This document shows, in pieces, positions 27,127 through 36,631 of a stretch of DNA of 64,000 bases. The notes under the pieces are model-generated. The model did no database searches. It saw only the letters and a program-made list of their open reading frames with translations, and had not been told where the DNA came from. The stretch is from positions 11,570 to 75,569 of the forward strand of contig JAVBLV010000026.1 in NCBI GenBank assembly GCA_031553195.1. Reading direction: 5' to 3'. A program made the translations under genes and the position numbers. Source of the DNA: JAVBLV01 sp031553195 (GTDB taxonomy: Bacteria; Bacteroidota; Bacteroidia; Bacteroidales; P3). The stretch's first letter is position 1, and each line of letters starts with the position of its first letter.

Positions 27127-28587
27127 TTAATTATGATTTCTGCTAAAAAGACTTTTATTCTTCATAAATTTTCCAGATAAAGTATTCCACCGTTTTTTCC
27201 AAATTTCCATATCAAATAAAGGCGAATCGCTCGTTGCTTTCAAAGTTAAGAAAATTCCTAAGATCAGCAAAATATAAGTAGAGCCCCACATTCCAACCCA
27301 TACATGCATCGCGCCTTCGCGTACCGCTTTTTCTCCCACCATGGAAAGAATGTAATACAAAACGAAAATTAAAACGGAAGCTACCAATGGAAGCCCTAGT
27401 CCCCCTTTTCGTATAATCGATCCAAAAGGAGCGCCTATTAAAAATAACAGAACGCAAGCCAGGGAAAGGGTAAATTTTTTATGTCTTTCTATCGAATGCC
27501 GGTGATAAAACTCTTCGTCCGTTCTTTGAAATTGACTGTTATATATCACTTCCTCGTTGGTATTCCTTGCTTCCTGTAAAGCTAAAGAAATAATAATCTT
27601 TTTTTCTTGTTGCGACAAACGCTTGAAACTTTTATAAAAACTTAAAGCGTTGTTTTTAGGCGTTTGCAAAGTATCAATAAAATATTTATCATAATTGGGG
27701 AACCTGGAAAAAAGACGTTGCGTCAACATCTTTCTTTGTTCGCCCAAATTATTCTCCAGAGAATCCTCAATATATTTAAGTTGATGTATGTTAAGCATTT
27801 TATAGTGATCTTTATAATTCTCTTCATCTGTCTTAGTAAAGGCAAAAGAACTCAAGTCGAACCTTCGCGATTGTTCTTTAAAATACAAGCGATTTAATGG
27901 TCTTTTAATGTAATTGTTTCCTTGCAGCGCTTCGGAATAATTATAGCCATTCGACAGATTAAGATATAAAAATCTTTGGTCTTGAGTCGTATACATTTTC
28001 CCTTTCTTTGCATAGGTTACATTGTTGTTCCCCATTTGATCGCTATGATCATAGATAAGAACTCCCTTCAGAGAATTTTCCTCTTTTCCCTTTCCCTTCT
28101 CTTGAACGCGAATAATGAAATTATCTAATCCTGCGTAATATTCGTTAGGTTTTATACTCAGCACCGGTTTTTTCTTGGTCACATCAACCAACAGGGTTTT
28201 GTATTTGAGGGTAGCATAGGGCATTGCGTAATTACTCAGAAAAAAGGCCGAAATTGTAATAAGTACCGATAAAATTGTTAATGGGCGCATAATCCTGCTT
28301 AACGAAATGCCGGCGGCTTTCATCGCTACAAGTTCGTATTTTTCGCCAAAATTGCCCATTGTCATAATAGATGCAAACAAAGTAGCAATAGGCAAAGCCA
28401 TCGGAATGGAAACCGCCGAAGCATAGAATAATAGCTGAAATATAACCCACAGGTCTAATCCCTTTCCTACAAGGTCGTCTATATACTTCCATAGGAATTG
28501 CATAAGCAATACAAAAACCGCAAGGAAAAATGTAATTGCCAATGGGCCTAAAAAGGAACGTATCAATAACCAATCTAACTTTTTCAC
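27127..28587 (-). CDS. LptF/LptG-family permease
   Basis: 486 residues. YjgP/YjgQ topology: KLDWLLIRSFLGPLAITFFLAVFVLLMQFLW at the N-terminus, two further membrane segments, a large periplasmic jellyroll region (about 140-360) and three C-terminal membrane segments (FTLSLACVLLFLIGAPFGSIIRKGGLGLPLVASV). These subunits form the inner-membrane part of the LPS exporter LptB2FG. It is longer than E. coli LptF (366), as is normal in Bacteroidota. It lies 41 bp downstream of rseP. Confidence 0.9.
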   Translation of the reverse strand: MKKLDWLLIRSFLGPLAITFFLAVFVLLMQFLWKYIDDLVGKGLDLWVIFQLLFYASAVSIPMALPIATLFASIMTMGNFGEKYELVAMKAAGISLSRIMRPLTILSVLITISAFFLSNYAMPYATLKYKTLLVDVTKKKPVLSIKPNEYYAGLDNFIIRVQEKGKGKEENSLKGVLIYDHSDQMGNNNVTYAKKGKMYTTQDQRFLYLNLSNGYNYSEALQGNNYIKRPLNRLYFKEQSRRFDLSSFAFTKTDEENYKDHYKMLNIHQLKYIEDSLENNLGEQRKMLTQRLFSRFPNYDKYFIDTLQTPKNNALSFYKSFKRLSQQEKKIIISLALQEARNTNEEVIYNSQFQRTDEEFYHRHSIERHKKFTLSLACVLLFLIGAPFGSIIRKGGLGLPLVASVLIFVLYYILSMVGEKAVREGAMHVWVGMWGSTYILLILGIFLTLKATSDSPLFDMEIWKKRWNTLSGKFMKNKSLFSRNHN

Positions 28588-28628
28588 AGGGAAATATTTA
28601 TTGTTGGCGCTATTTTAATTTATAAAGA

Positions 28629-30014
28629 CTAACCTCTAAACAATCTCAGAATATCGTTTCCGTTGGCGAAAACAAGTAATGCCAACAATAGAAGCATTCC
28701 CACTGTTTGCGCTCTTTCCAAAAATTTATCGCTCGGTTTCCTCCCTGTAATCATCTCTACCAGAGTAAACATTACATGCCCCCCATCTAAAGCGGGTATA
28801 GGCAAAATATTCATAAATGCCAATACAATGGATAGTAAAGCCGTTAAATTCCAGAATCTTTCCCAATCCCATTTTTTAGGAAAAAGACTTCCCATGGCGC
28901 CGAACCCGCCGACTTGTTTAGCTCCTTCTTTTGTGAAAATAAGTTTTAACGACGAAACGTAACGTCCCAATGTTTCTACTCCAAAAGAAATTCCTGCGGG
29001 AATAGATTCAAAGAATCCATATTTTGTTACTTTCGTTTTAAAGATGTCGTAGGGCGATTTAGAGCCAATTCCGACTTTCCCTTCTCCGGAAGTTTGCACC
29101 TGAAGCGACATCGGTTCCCCATTTCTGAAAAAACTAATTGTTACATTTTCATTTTTATGTCCTTGAATTTCTTTAACAAATTCATCGGCAGAAATGGTAG
29201 TCGAATCATTTACTCCAACAATACTATCGCCCATCATCATTCCCGCTTTTTGAGCGGAGGAATTCGAGGCAAATTGTCCTATGACAAAAGGATACCGTGG
29301 CTCTGCCAGAACTTTTACATGATTTGCCAAAAGTTGTTCCCGTAAATCTCCGGACAACGGTATTTCAACAATTTCTTTTCCTCTCTTTACCGTAGCCGTT
29401 TGCGCTTTTTTCACAATCAGACCGTCTACGACATCCCCCATCTCTTCGACCTCATTTCCATCCACTTTCAATATCAGGTCTCCATTCTGAAATCCGTTCA
29501 TCAACAGAACTTCGTCATAGTAATAACCCATGGAGGCATTTTTAATAGGCAGCGTCTCGGTTCCCCAAACAAATAATATGCCCGAATATATTATTAACGC
29601 CAATACAAAATTAGTAAGCACGCCCCCCGAAATGATAAGAAGTCGCTGCCACGCTTTTTTTGAACGATATTCCCAGGGTTGAGGCTCGCTTTCTAAGTTT
29701 TCGGCCGACTTGGTTTCGTCTATCATACCGGCAATAGAGCAATATCCGCCCAGAGGAATCCAACCTAAACCCCATTCGGTAGAATCGGGATGTTCTTTCC
29801 ATTCTTCAGGCGCCGATTTTGAGAAACATGAAAACCGCCATTTCCCATTGATTCTCTTAGCCCGTACCAATGAAAACCATGGGTTGAAGAATAAATAAAA
29901 TTTCTCCACTCTGGTTTTAAATAAACGGGCAAAAAAGAAATGTCCCAACTCATGTAAAAAAATCAAGATAGATAAACTGAGAAGCAATCCCAATATTTGA
30001 TTTGTAAGTCCCAT
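28629..30014 (-). CDS. rseP: Site-2 membrane protease RseP
   Basis: 461 residues. Zinc motif H21-ELGH-25 sits in the first membrane helix (LIFLHELGHFFFARLF). Two PDZ-like segments lie in the periplasmic centre (YYDEVLLMNGFQNGDLILKVDGNEV, ASNSSAQKAGMMMGDSIVGVND). The third zinc ligand region is NILPIPALDGGHVMFTLVE near the C-terminus. It cuts transmembrane anti-sigma factors or signal-peptide remnants. It lies in the dxr-rseP-lptF/G order on the minus strand, with short gaps (31 and 41 bp) that suggest an operon. Confidence 0.95.
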   Translation of the reverse strand: MGLTNQILGLLLSLSILIFLHELGHFFFARLFKTRVEKFYLFFNPWFSLVRAKRINGKWRFSCFSKSAPEEWKEHPDSTEWGLGWIPLGGYCSIAGMIDETKSAENLESEPQPWEYRSKKAWQRLLIISGGVLTNFVLALIIYSGILFVWGTETLPIKNASMGYYYDEVLLMNGFQNGDLILKVDGNEVEEMGDVVDGLIVKKAQTATVKRGKEIVEIPLSGDLREQLLANHVKVLAEPRYPFVIGQFASNSSAQKAGMMMGDSIVGVNDSTTISADEFVKEIQGHKNENVTISFFRNGEPMSLQVQTSGEGKVGIGSKSPYDIFKTKVTKYGFFESIPAGISFGVETLGRYVSSLKLIFTKEGAKQVGGFGAMGSLFPKKWDWERFWNLTALLSIVLAFMNILPIPALDGGHVMFTLVEMITGRKPSDKFLERAQTVGMLLLLALLVFANGNDILRLFRG

Positions 30015-30045
30015 ATTTGCTATTTTTCTGTATTTTATAATTAAT

Positions 30046-31227
30046 TTATTGTGTGTAAATCACTGACCTTGCAGTTATTTTATTTATCTTCTCTCTCGTT
30101 ATTTTCCGGGCTTCCCTATCCGTTTCCAAGTAATCTTCCAATGCAGGATCTTCTATAAAACAAGTTTCGTGAATAGTTGATTCAATAAGTTCCGGGATTT
30201 GTAAGAATGTAATTTCTCCCTGGATGAATGCTTCCACAGCTATTTCGTTTGCGGCATTCATACTACATGCCCAATTGCCTCCTTTATTCAGGACTTCGTA
30301 CGCCAACGACAAACACCTGAATGTTTGCAAGTCGGGTTCTTCAAACGTCAATTGAGAATAATCGGAAAAACGAATTCTCGGGAAACCGGAAATATGCCTT
30401 TCCGGATAAGAAAATGCATACTGAATAGGCAATCGCATATCCGGCAAACCCATTTGCGCCTTCAAAGAACCATCGCAAAACTGAACCATAGAGTGAATTA
30501 TAGACTGGGGATGCACGATTACTTCTATTTGCTCCGCCCGAATATCGAAAAGCCATTTGGCTTCAATGACTTCCAAGCCCTTATTCATTAAAGTAGCCGA
30601 ATCAATCGTTATTTTTGGGCCCATTGACCAATTAGGATGTTTTAGCGCCTCATCTAAGGTTACTTTTTCTAAATATGTCCGGGTTTTTCCCCGGAAAGGG
30701 CCTCCCGAAGCGGTAAGATAAATTTTTTCTATCGGACTATACTCTCCTACAAGGCACTGAAATATAGCAGAGTGTTCCGAATCTACCGGAATTACCCTCA
30801 CCTTATTTTCAACTGCTTTTTTAGAGATGATATTACCGGCGACAACCAAGGTTTCTTTATTGGCAAGGGCAATTTCTTTTTTGTATTTGATTGCATTTAA
30901 TGTCGGTTTCAGGCCGGAGAAACCTACCATAGCCGTAAGTACCATGTCGATTGTACTCATTTCAACTATTTCTTCGAGAGATTTTTCTCCTGCAAAAATT
31001 TTTATATCATAAGAAGAAAGAGCTTCTTTTACCTTATGATATTGCGCCGCATCAACAATAACCACTGCATTAGGCTGAAATTCGATAGACTGGCTTATCA
31101 ACAAATCGGCATTCGAATGGGCGGTGAGCGCCTCCACTTGGAAGGAATCAACATGTTGACGGATCACGTCAAGGGCCTGCGTGCCGATGGAGCCGGTAGA
31201 ACCTAAAATGGCAACTCTTTTCTTCAT
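30046..31227 (-). CDS. dxr: 1-deoxy-D-xylulose-5-phosphate reductoisomerase
   Basis: 393 residues. It makes MEP from DXP with NADPH, the committed step of the non-mevalonate isoprenoid route. Seen: N-terminal AILGSTGSIGTQALDVIRQH (NADPH loop), ALANKETLVVAGNII, VIPVDSEHSAIFQCLVG (metal-binding Asp/Glu), LTASGGPFRG, HPNWSMGPKITIDSATLMNKGLEVIEAKWLF and VHPQSIIHSMVQF. All are in family order. It is the first gene of the dxr-rseP-lptF/G run. Confidence 0.96.
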   Translation of the reverse strand: MKKRVAILGSTGSIGTQALDVIRQHVDSFQVEALTAHSNADLLISQSIEFQPNAVVIVDAAQYHKVKEALSSYDIKIFAGEKSLEEIVEMSTIDMVLTAMVGFSGLKPTLNAIKYKKEIALANKETLVVAGNIISKKAVENKVRVIPVDSEHSAIFQCLVGEYSPIEKIYLTASGGPFRGKTRTYLEKVTLDEALKHPNWSMGPKITIDSATLMNKGLEVIEAKWLFDIRAEQIEVIVHPQSIIHSMVQFCDGSLKAQMGLPDMRLPIQYAFSYPERHISGFPRIRFSDYSQLTFEEPDLQTFRCLSLAYEVLNKGGNWACSMNAANEIAVEAFIQGEITFLQIPELIESTIHETCFIEDPALEDYLETDREARKITREKINKITARSVIYTQ

Positions 31228-31256
31228 CCGTTATCTATGTTTTTTCCTTTTATTAT

Positions 31257-32180
31257 TTAAAATGAAATATACTCGCGCGGATTCACAGGGTTCCCATTAT
31301 ACCATAACTCAAAATGTAAATGAGGGCCGGAAGTAAGTTCTCCCGAATTCCCTGTAAATGCAATGGGTTCTCCTGCCCGCACAATATCCCCCGTTTTTTT
31401 TAATAACGCAGAATTATGCTTATATACAGAAATAATGTTTTGAGGATGTTGTATTGTAATAACATAACCCGATTCAACCGTCCAGTCGGAAAAAACGACC
31501 GTTCCGTTTAAAACTGCTTTCACCGATTCATTTTGCTTGGTCGCTATATCAATTCCTAAATGCCTCTTGCTAAAATTATACCCATTAATAACTTCTCCTT
31601 TCACAGGCGTGAAGAAAAAATAATTCTTCAAAGGCGTGCTTAAAATCGTATTTTCTTCTACATAATCAGATTGCGATGCATGGGGCAACTCATATTTATC
31701 CTGCCCTTCGATTTCCTTCCGTAACAACGAATCGGCTTTTGAATGCGAATAAGACGCATCTTTAACGCCTCTGTTCGTATCGGCTATTTTCTTTTGAGAA
31801 ACAAAATCAACGGAAGGAATATCTTCGCCCGAGAGAACAATTTTTATATTCTCCAACATTAATCTTTGTTGAGACAACAACATTTGAAGCGAATCTACTT
31901 TTGTTGAATTTTCATATGCCTGATGCACCAATTCATCACGGGTATAACCGGGTATATACTGACGCAAGGGAGTAAAAGCTATTAATATAGACGTAAGTAA
32001 AATCAATCCGATAATACAAACTCCGCCAACAATAAATGTATTTAAACCTGATAATTGAAAAGACCACCTCTCTTGGTAAGTCTCGGAATCCATAATAACC
32101 AAACGATGCTTATGCTTAAATAAGCGAAAATATTCTTTAAATTGTTCTTTGGTTATTTTTGGCTTAATCTTGAATTTCAT
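31257..32180 (-). CDS. M23-family peptidoglycan endopeptidase, membrane anchored
   Basis: 307 residues. One membrane segment (about 48-70, LNTFIVGGVCIIGLILLTSILIAF), a short coiled region (TKVDSLQMLLSQQRLMLENI), then a LytM domain: GYNFSKRHLGIDIATKQNESVKAVLNGTVVFSDW (His and Asp zinc ligands) and SGPHLHFELWYNG (HxH). The zinc ligand set looks complete, so it is probably active on stem-peptide cross-links rather than an EnvC-type activator. It lies 29 bp upstream of dxr on the same strand. Confidence 0.9.
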   Translation of the reverse strand: MKFKIKPKITKEQFKEYFRLFKHKHRLVIMDSETYQERWSFQLSGLNTFIVGGVCIIGLILLTSILIAFTPLRQYIPGYTRDELVHQAYENSTKVDSLQMLLSQQRLMLENIKIVLSGEDIPSVDFVSQKKIADTNRGVKDASYSHSKADSLLRKEIEGQDKYELPHASQSDYVEENTILSTPLKNYFFFTPVKGEVINGYNFSKRHLGIDIATKQNESVKAVLNGTVVFSDWTVESGYVITIQHPQNIISVYKHNSALLKKTGDIVRAGEPIAFTGNSGELTSGPHLHFELWYNGNPVNPREYISF

Positions 32181-32344
32181 TTCTCAAACAATAAAGCATG
32201 CGTTTTATCTCTTTCATCAAGTTATGGAAAACTGATTATGAAATGCCATAAAACATTTGCCTGTAATATGCAAATATCGGAAATTTTTACCATTTAGTAT
32301 GCGTTCGCTTTATTATTCTCTTTTTCCGGATCTTTACAAAAAAG

Positions 32345-32368
32345 AAAAGGACGCCTAGGCGTCCTTTT
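32345..32368. terminator. Perfect 24-bp palindromic terminator
   Basis: aaaaggacgcct/aggcgtcctttt is a perfect palindrome placed 20 bp after the small lipoprotein gene, with T runs on both strands. Confidence 0.75.
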
Positions 32369-32388
32369 CCCTTATGCATAATGCAAGA

Positions 32389-32586
32389 TTATTTTTTTTC
32401 TGCTTCAGGAGTTTGAGTTGCATCAGTAGCAACATTAGCAGTATCCGTAGCTTCAGGAGCTTGTTCTACAACTGTTTCTTCTACAACTGCTTCTTCCACC
32501 GGTTGAGGTTCTTCTTTAGGTTGGCTGTTACAAGCTGCAAAAGAGAACATAGCGCCAACGGCTAATAAAAACAATACTTTTTTCAT
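32389..32586 (-). CDS. Small acidic lipoprotein
   Basis: 65 residues. MKKVLFLLAVGAMFSFAAC is a textbook lipoprotein signal with lipobox FAAC. The 47-residue mature part is almost only Glu, Pro, Val, Ala and Thr (EEPQPVEEAVVEETVVEQAP), hence disordered. It has its own promoter (TACCTTTG at 32633-32640) and terminator, which argues for a real, probably abundant transcript. The function is unknown; it may be a spacer-like outer-membrane lipoprotein. Confidence 0.8.
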   Translation of the reverse strand: MKKVLFLLAVGAMFSFAACNSQPKEEPQPVEEAVVEETVVEQAPEATDTANVATDATQTPEAEKK

Positions 32587-32632
32587 TTCTTTTTCGTTTT
32601 AAGCGTAAATAATTTACTTTGATTTCCTTTTG

Positions 32633-32640
32633 CAAAGGTA
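32633..32640 (-). promoter_or_regulatory. Predicted -7 box (TACCTTTG) for the small lipoprotein
   Basis: Minus-strand TACCTTTG, 46 bp upstream of the ATG at 32586. Confidence 0.65.
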
Positions 32641-32875
32641 CATTTTTTTCTTTTATATAAAAGTGTGTTCCTTAACTATTTCTAAGAATTTTGTTGATCC
32701 CTCATCCCGAGGTGATATTAAAATTATTGCAAATTAATTATTTACGATGAATTATCAACGAAAATATTTTTGCTCGGCGACTCTATTTTTTTGATATTAT
32801 TCCTGATTTTGAGTAAAAAAACAATTGTTGAAAATGGATTTTTCATATTGTTTCGAACCTCTTTTCAAAATGCCG

Positions 32876-32883
32876 TATCTTTG
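32876..32883 (+). promoter_or_regulatory. Predicted -7 box (TATCTTTG) for the flippase
   Basis: TATCTTTG, 26 bp before the ATG at 32910. Confidence 0.6.
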
Positions 32884-32909
32884 TAACCTCTAAAAACGAG
32901 ATAAAATCT

Positions 32910-34385
32910 ATGAAATCTACTCATTCCGTAATTTTCAAAGATATTCTTTGGTATTTCATAGGCAGTATTATCCCTTTACTGGTCGGACTATTAAAATCGC
33001 CTATTTACACCCGCGTTTTCTCGACCGAGGATTTCGGAGCATACACATTGACTATTAGTATATTCAGCTACCTATCCATCATTTGTTATTCATGGATTGT
33101 AAGTTGCGTTTTCCGGTATTATTATCAATATAAAAAAAGGAATGAGATTCACCGGTTATATTCGAATCTATTATTCCTCTATTTGCTTTTTTCCGGAATT
33201 GTTTTATTATTTTCTTTTATTTGGTTTTTTTTCGCGGATAACGAACTCATTCGCCGGTTGATTCTTTTATGTTCTCTGCAATTTCTCACTTCTGAATTAT
33301 TATCGCTTTTTTTTGTAAGACCCCGTTTAGAAGGCAGGACATTTTATTATAATTTCATCCAGTCCATTCGCGCCTTTGGAAGTTTCGGATTGCTTTTGCT
33401 TCTTACTTTTGTATTTCATTTTGGGATAGAAGCTTATTTAATCAGTAACATCGCGTTTAATATCTTCTTTATTTTATGCATTGTTTTGCCGGATTGCATT
33501 AAATTGAAATTGAACCCGTCATTCGTTAATAAACTGGATTTGAATACTTTTCTGGGATTTGGAAAAATCGGACTTGTAATTAATATTTGCATAGCGCTTT
33601 TGGTTTCCTTCGACCGGATTTTAATTGAATTCTTTACAGGTTTACATGAAGTGGGAATTTACGGACAGAACTACAATATCGCCCAAATAACAATTGCCTT
33701 ATTGATTCAAGTGTATTGTTCATCATTAAATCCTCACTTATTTAATTTATTGGATGAAAAGCCGCCTTCGCTAAGAGATAATCTTTACGGATATTTCAAA
33801 ATTTACTTTTTCTGCTTTGCTCCCATCACATTGTATTTTGTATTATATGCAAAAAACATCGCTCATGTCATGCTTGGCGAGGAATTCCGCACGGGATACC
33901 AGATTATTTTCTGGGCAGCCATAGCCGAATTTATTAATGGTCTTTGTTTTTTAACTATTTCCAAACTTAAATTTGCCAATCAATTCCGGTTATTGTCAGG
34001 AACTTTTATTGCCGCGGTAATTATCAATGTCGGACTGAATCTTATTTGTATCCCTATTTTCGGATACAAAAGCGCAGCCATAACCACCGTGGTCGCCTAT
34101 ATATTTTTGTTCGTTACATTCACCTTCAAAGACGATGCTTATTCTGTTTTTTCTTTGCTCAAAAATCGGAAATTCAAATTTTGTATTGCTTTGTTGCTTG
34201 GACAATCAATAGTTCATTTATTTTCGGCAAGCCGCAATTTACCTCAGTCTTATTACATTACCGAAGGCGTTCTATTTGCAGCTATGTACGCCGCTATTGC
34301 CATACGTTATAAATGGATTGATTTCGGTTCCATCCACGTACAGCCAAGAACAACATCTACTAAAGACAATATTAATAATGCATAG
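32910..34385 (+). CDS. Polysaccharide flippase (Wzx/MATE-like)
   Basis: 491 residues with about 12-14 membrane segments. The start DILWYFIGSIIPLLVGLLKSPIYTRVFSTEDFGAYTL is the characteristic opening of O-antigen/teichoic-acid flippases. A central SFDRILIEFFTGLHEVGIYGQNYNIAQI is the equivalent of the second repeat start. It moves lipid-linked glycan units across the inner membrane. The next gene overlaps its end by 8 bp, so the two are translationally coupled. Confidence 0.88.
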   Translation: MKSTHSVIFKDILWYFIGSIIPLLVGLLKSPIYTRVFSTEDFGAYTLTISIFSYLSIICYSWIVSCVFRYYYQYKKRNEIHRLYSNLLFLYLLFSGIVLLFSFIWFFFADNELIRRLILLCSLQFLTSELLSLFFVRPRLEGRTFYYNFIQSIRAFGSFGLLLLLTFVFHFGIEAYLISNIAFNIFFILCIVLPDCIKLKLNPSFVNKLDLNTFLGFGKIGLVINICIALLVSFDRILIEFFTGLHEVGIYGQNYNIAQITIALLIQVYCSSLNPHLFNLLDEKPPSLRDNLYGYFKIYFFCFAPITLYFVLYAKNIAHVMLGEEFRTGYQIIFWAAIAEFINGLCFLTISKLKFANQFRLLSGTFIAAVIINVGLNLICIPIFGYKSAAITTVVAYIFLFVTFTFKDDAYSVFSLLKNRKFKFCIALLLGQSIVHLFSASRNLPQSYYITEGVLFAAMYAAIAIRYKWIDFGSIHVQPRTTSTKDNINNA

Positions 34386-36024
34386 AACGAGATTCTTTTT
34401 ATCAGGGGCTATTATTTGTTTGCTGCTGGGAATAACCGTTAAATTGGTTTTAAAACCTAAATACGAGAATTGGCAGTCAAAATTGCTTTCTATAAATAAA
34501 AACGGAGATTTAATATATCATCCGGACGACGACGGATTTATACTTCCTGATTTCAGCCATGCCGGATATAAAGGCGGAGGAATTCCGCTTCCTGATGTTC
34601 CTGTAATAAAGATTATTTCCGCGCAAGAAGGCGATAATACTTTTTACATTCAAACAATGATTGATTCGATAGGCATGCTGCCGAAAGATTCCAATGGCTT
34701 CAGAGGCGCTTTGTTGTTGAACGCCGGCAGATATGAAATTTATGGGAGTATTCATCTAAAATATGACGGGGTTGTCTTAAGAGGCGTTAGCGGTAACGAC
34801 GATCCTTCTGATAATACAATTATCTATGCAAGAGGAAATAATCCTGTTCAACGAGACGTAATTGTTTTGGGCGCCGATTCTTTAATAACCGGCGAAAAAA
34901 AGCGATATCAATTTCAATATAAAATTACTAGTCCGTCGGTAGCCGTCGGTAGCCTTTCTTTTCCTATTGAAAATTTAGATTCTTTAGATATAGGAGATCA
35001 GATCATTATTTATCACCCTTGCACATCTCATTGGCTTGAAAAAATCAATTACGGGGGCGTTCCCGCTCCTTCGAAAGGGGAACCTGACGAACGCTGGAAA
35101 GAGAATATGTTGCCGATTGTTTATAACCGGTACATTACAAACATAGAAAACAATACTCAAACAATTACAATTGACGCGCCCGTTTTTTATACGTTAAATA
35201 CGACATTGTCTCCGGCATACATCTACAAACCTGATATGGACGGAACCATTCGTCAGGTTGGGATTGAAAATTTACGTATTGAAATAGAAACTTCCGGAGA
35301 AACCGACGAAAACCATGCTTGGCAGGCTATTCGTTTAAGATCGGTAGAAAACGTATGGGTGCGGAATTGTACCCTGCTCCACTTCGGACAATCGGGAATT
35401 ATTACGGAAGCGACGACCCGGACGACCATAGAAAATTGCTCGTCTATTGATCCTGTGAGCGTTATTACGGGCGAAAGGAGATACAATTTTAATACCTCTG
35501 TTTATTCTCAGTTGATTTTATTTAAAAGTTGCTATGCCCGCAACGGACGGCATAATTACATTTCTAACGGAACTTCGACCGCTTCGGGAAATGTATTTTT
35601 GCGATGCATTTCCGAAGGATCGTACGAAGCGACGGAAGGACATAGGAAATGGACGCATGGGATGCTCTTTGATAACTATAAGGAAATTCATTTGCGCCCA
35701 ATTGAAGGTTGGCGAAAGTGGGCGTATCGTTCCCGTTTTGTGTTGGGATTGTATAACAGGGAAGATATCGGAACCGGGCATGGTTGGTCTGCCGTACAAT
35801 CCGTTCTTTGGAATTGCGATGTGGATAAGAATAAAGGGAAGATTGTAGCGCAAAAACCGCCTACTTCACAGAATTATGCCATTGGTTGTATTGCAAGAGA
35901 TATTAACGGACGAAAATCATTTACTTCAAGGTATAAAAAAGGGTACGTTGAGGGGAAGAACAAACCTTTTCTTCAGCCTGCTTCTCTTTATGAAGCTCAA
36001 TTGGAGCACAGAATTAAAAAATAA
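34378..36024 (+). CDS. Right-handed beta-helix protein (pectate-lyase-like), membrane anchored
   Basis: 548 residues from the ATG at 34378; the longer in-frame start at 34276 lies wholly inside the flippase gene. One N-terminal anchor (FFLSGAIICLLLGITVKLVL). GDLIYHPDDDGFILPDFSHAGYKGGGIPLPDV is the opening of pectate-lyase-superfamily proteins. Beta-helix rungs follow (VENVWVRNCTLLHFGQSGIITEATTRTTIENCSSIDP). A catalytic set cannot be named. Coupling to a flippase suggests a polysaccharide lyase, epimerase or depolymerase acting on the exported glycan. Confidence 0.8.
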   Translation: MHRTRFFLSGAIICLLLGITVKLVLKPKYENWQSKLLSINKNGDLIYHPDDDGFILPDFSHAGYKGGGIPLPDVPVIKIISAQEGDNTFYIQTMIDSIGMLPKDSNGFRGALLLNAGRYEIYGSIHLKYDGVVLRGVSGNDDPSDNTIIYARGNNPVQRDVIVLGADSLITGEKKRYQFQYKITSPSVAVGSLSFPIENLDSLDIGDQIIIYHPCTSHWLEKINYGGVPAPSKGEPDERWKENMLPIVYNRYITNIENNTQTITIDAPVFYTLNTTLSPAYIYKPDMDGTIRQVGIENLRIEIETSGETDENHAWQAIRLRSVENVWVRNCTLLHFGQSGIITEATTRTTIENCSSIDPVSVITGERRYNFNTSVYSQLILFKSCYARNGRHNYISNGTSTASGNVFLRCISEGSYEATEGHRKWTHGMLFDNYKEIHLRPIEGWRKWAYRSRFVLGLYNREDIGTGHGWSAVQSVLWNCDVDKNKGKIVAQKPPTSQNYAIGCIARDINGRKSFTSRYKKGYVEGKNKPFLQPASLYEAQLEHRIKK

Positions 36025-36060
36025 CGCGTAACGCCGGCCTGTATTTATTGACGCTATTTA

Positions 36061-36222
36061 AGAGGTTGTCTGGAAATTTTTCTATGAAGCATTTTGAATC
36101 TAAAAATGCTCTTTTTTGTCGGAATTTTTACCAAATAGCGCTATTATTCTTGAAAAATCCCGCCTGCAAAATCACTATTTTTATCTCTTAAAATCTTTTC
36201 CATAAAAATTTAAACGACCTCT
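36061..36222 (+). mobile_element. 162-bp AGAGGTTGT-type MITE, copy A
   Basis: Ends: AGAGGTTGTctggaaattttt and the inverted aaaatttaaacgacctct. The interior (gtcggaatttttaccaaata, cccgcctgcaaaatc) is nearly identical to copies at 49984-50145 and, inverted, 57349-57510. It has no ORF, so it must be moved in trans. Its right end provides part of the stop codon of the next gene. Confidence 0.8.
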
Positions 36223-36631
36223 AAAACTTCATCCTATACCAAAATGTATTTTCTTTGGCTTGAATTCTCAGTACCGTATTAATTTCTTTGGCCAACAAAA
36301 TAAAAATTCCCAATTGGTTCTCTCTCAACCATTGTAAACTTTCTTCATTTTTTCTGCAAGCTTCAGAAAAATGAATCAATACAGGATCGTTATATTCTTT
36401 CATCCATTCCACGGCTTTTTCTTCTCCGTCAATGGCATTACTTAAAACGCCCAATACGCCGTAATCATGCGCAAAAAGCCACCGCAACGCTTCCTCATCT
36501 CCGCGAATGGCATTGGAAAAAGCGGCCAATTCGGGGTATCCATTATCTAAAAGCCACTTAAACATTTCTTTGTCCCCTTGTATGGAAACAAGTAAGGCTG
36601 TTAATATTTTAGGATCGTAGTCTTGTAACAT
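36221..36631 (-). CDS. Hypothetical helical-repeat protein, C-terminus set by a MITE
   Basis: 136 residues from the ATG at 36631 (MLQDYDPKILTALLVSI); a longer frame starts at 36682 but its extra text looks untranslated. Three near-repeats of about 32 residues are visible: GDKEMFKWLLDNGYPELAAFSNAIR, GDEEALRWLFAHDYGVLGVLSNAID and GEEKAVEWMKEYNDPVLIHFSEACR. This resembles an ankyrin/HEAT-like helical array. No family is recognised. The TAG stop is made of one host T plus the first two bases (AG) of the MITE end, so the original C-terminus may have been longer. Confidence 0.65.
   Translation of the reverse strand: MLQDYDPKILTALLVSIQGDKEMFKWLLDNGYPELAAFSNAIRGDEEALRWLFAHDYGVLGVLSNAIDGEEKAVEWMKEYNDPVLIHFSEACRKNEESLQWLRENQLGIFILLAKEINTVLRIQAKENTFWYRMKF

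Larger units (their letters stand above)
32587..32909. other. Divergent promoter region, lipoprotein and flippase
   Basis: 323 bp without a gene, holding -7 boxes on both strands (32633-32640 minus, 32876-32883 plus). The palindrome cttttatataaaag lies at about 32653-32666. Confidence 0.55.
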
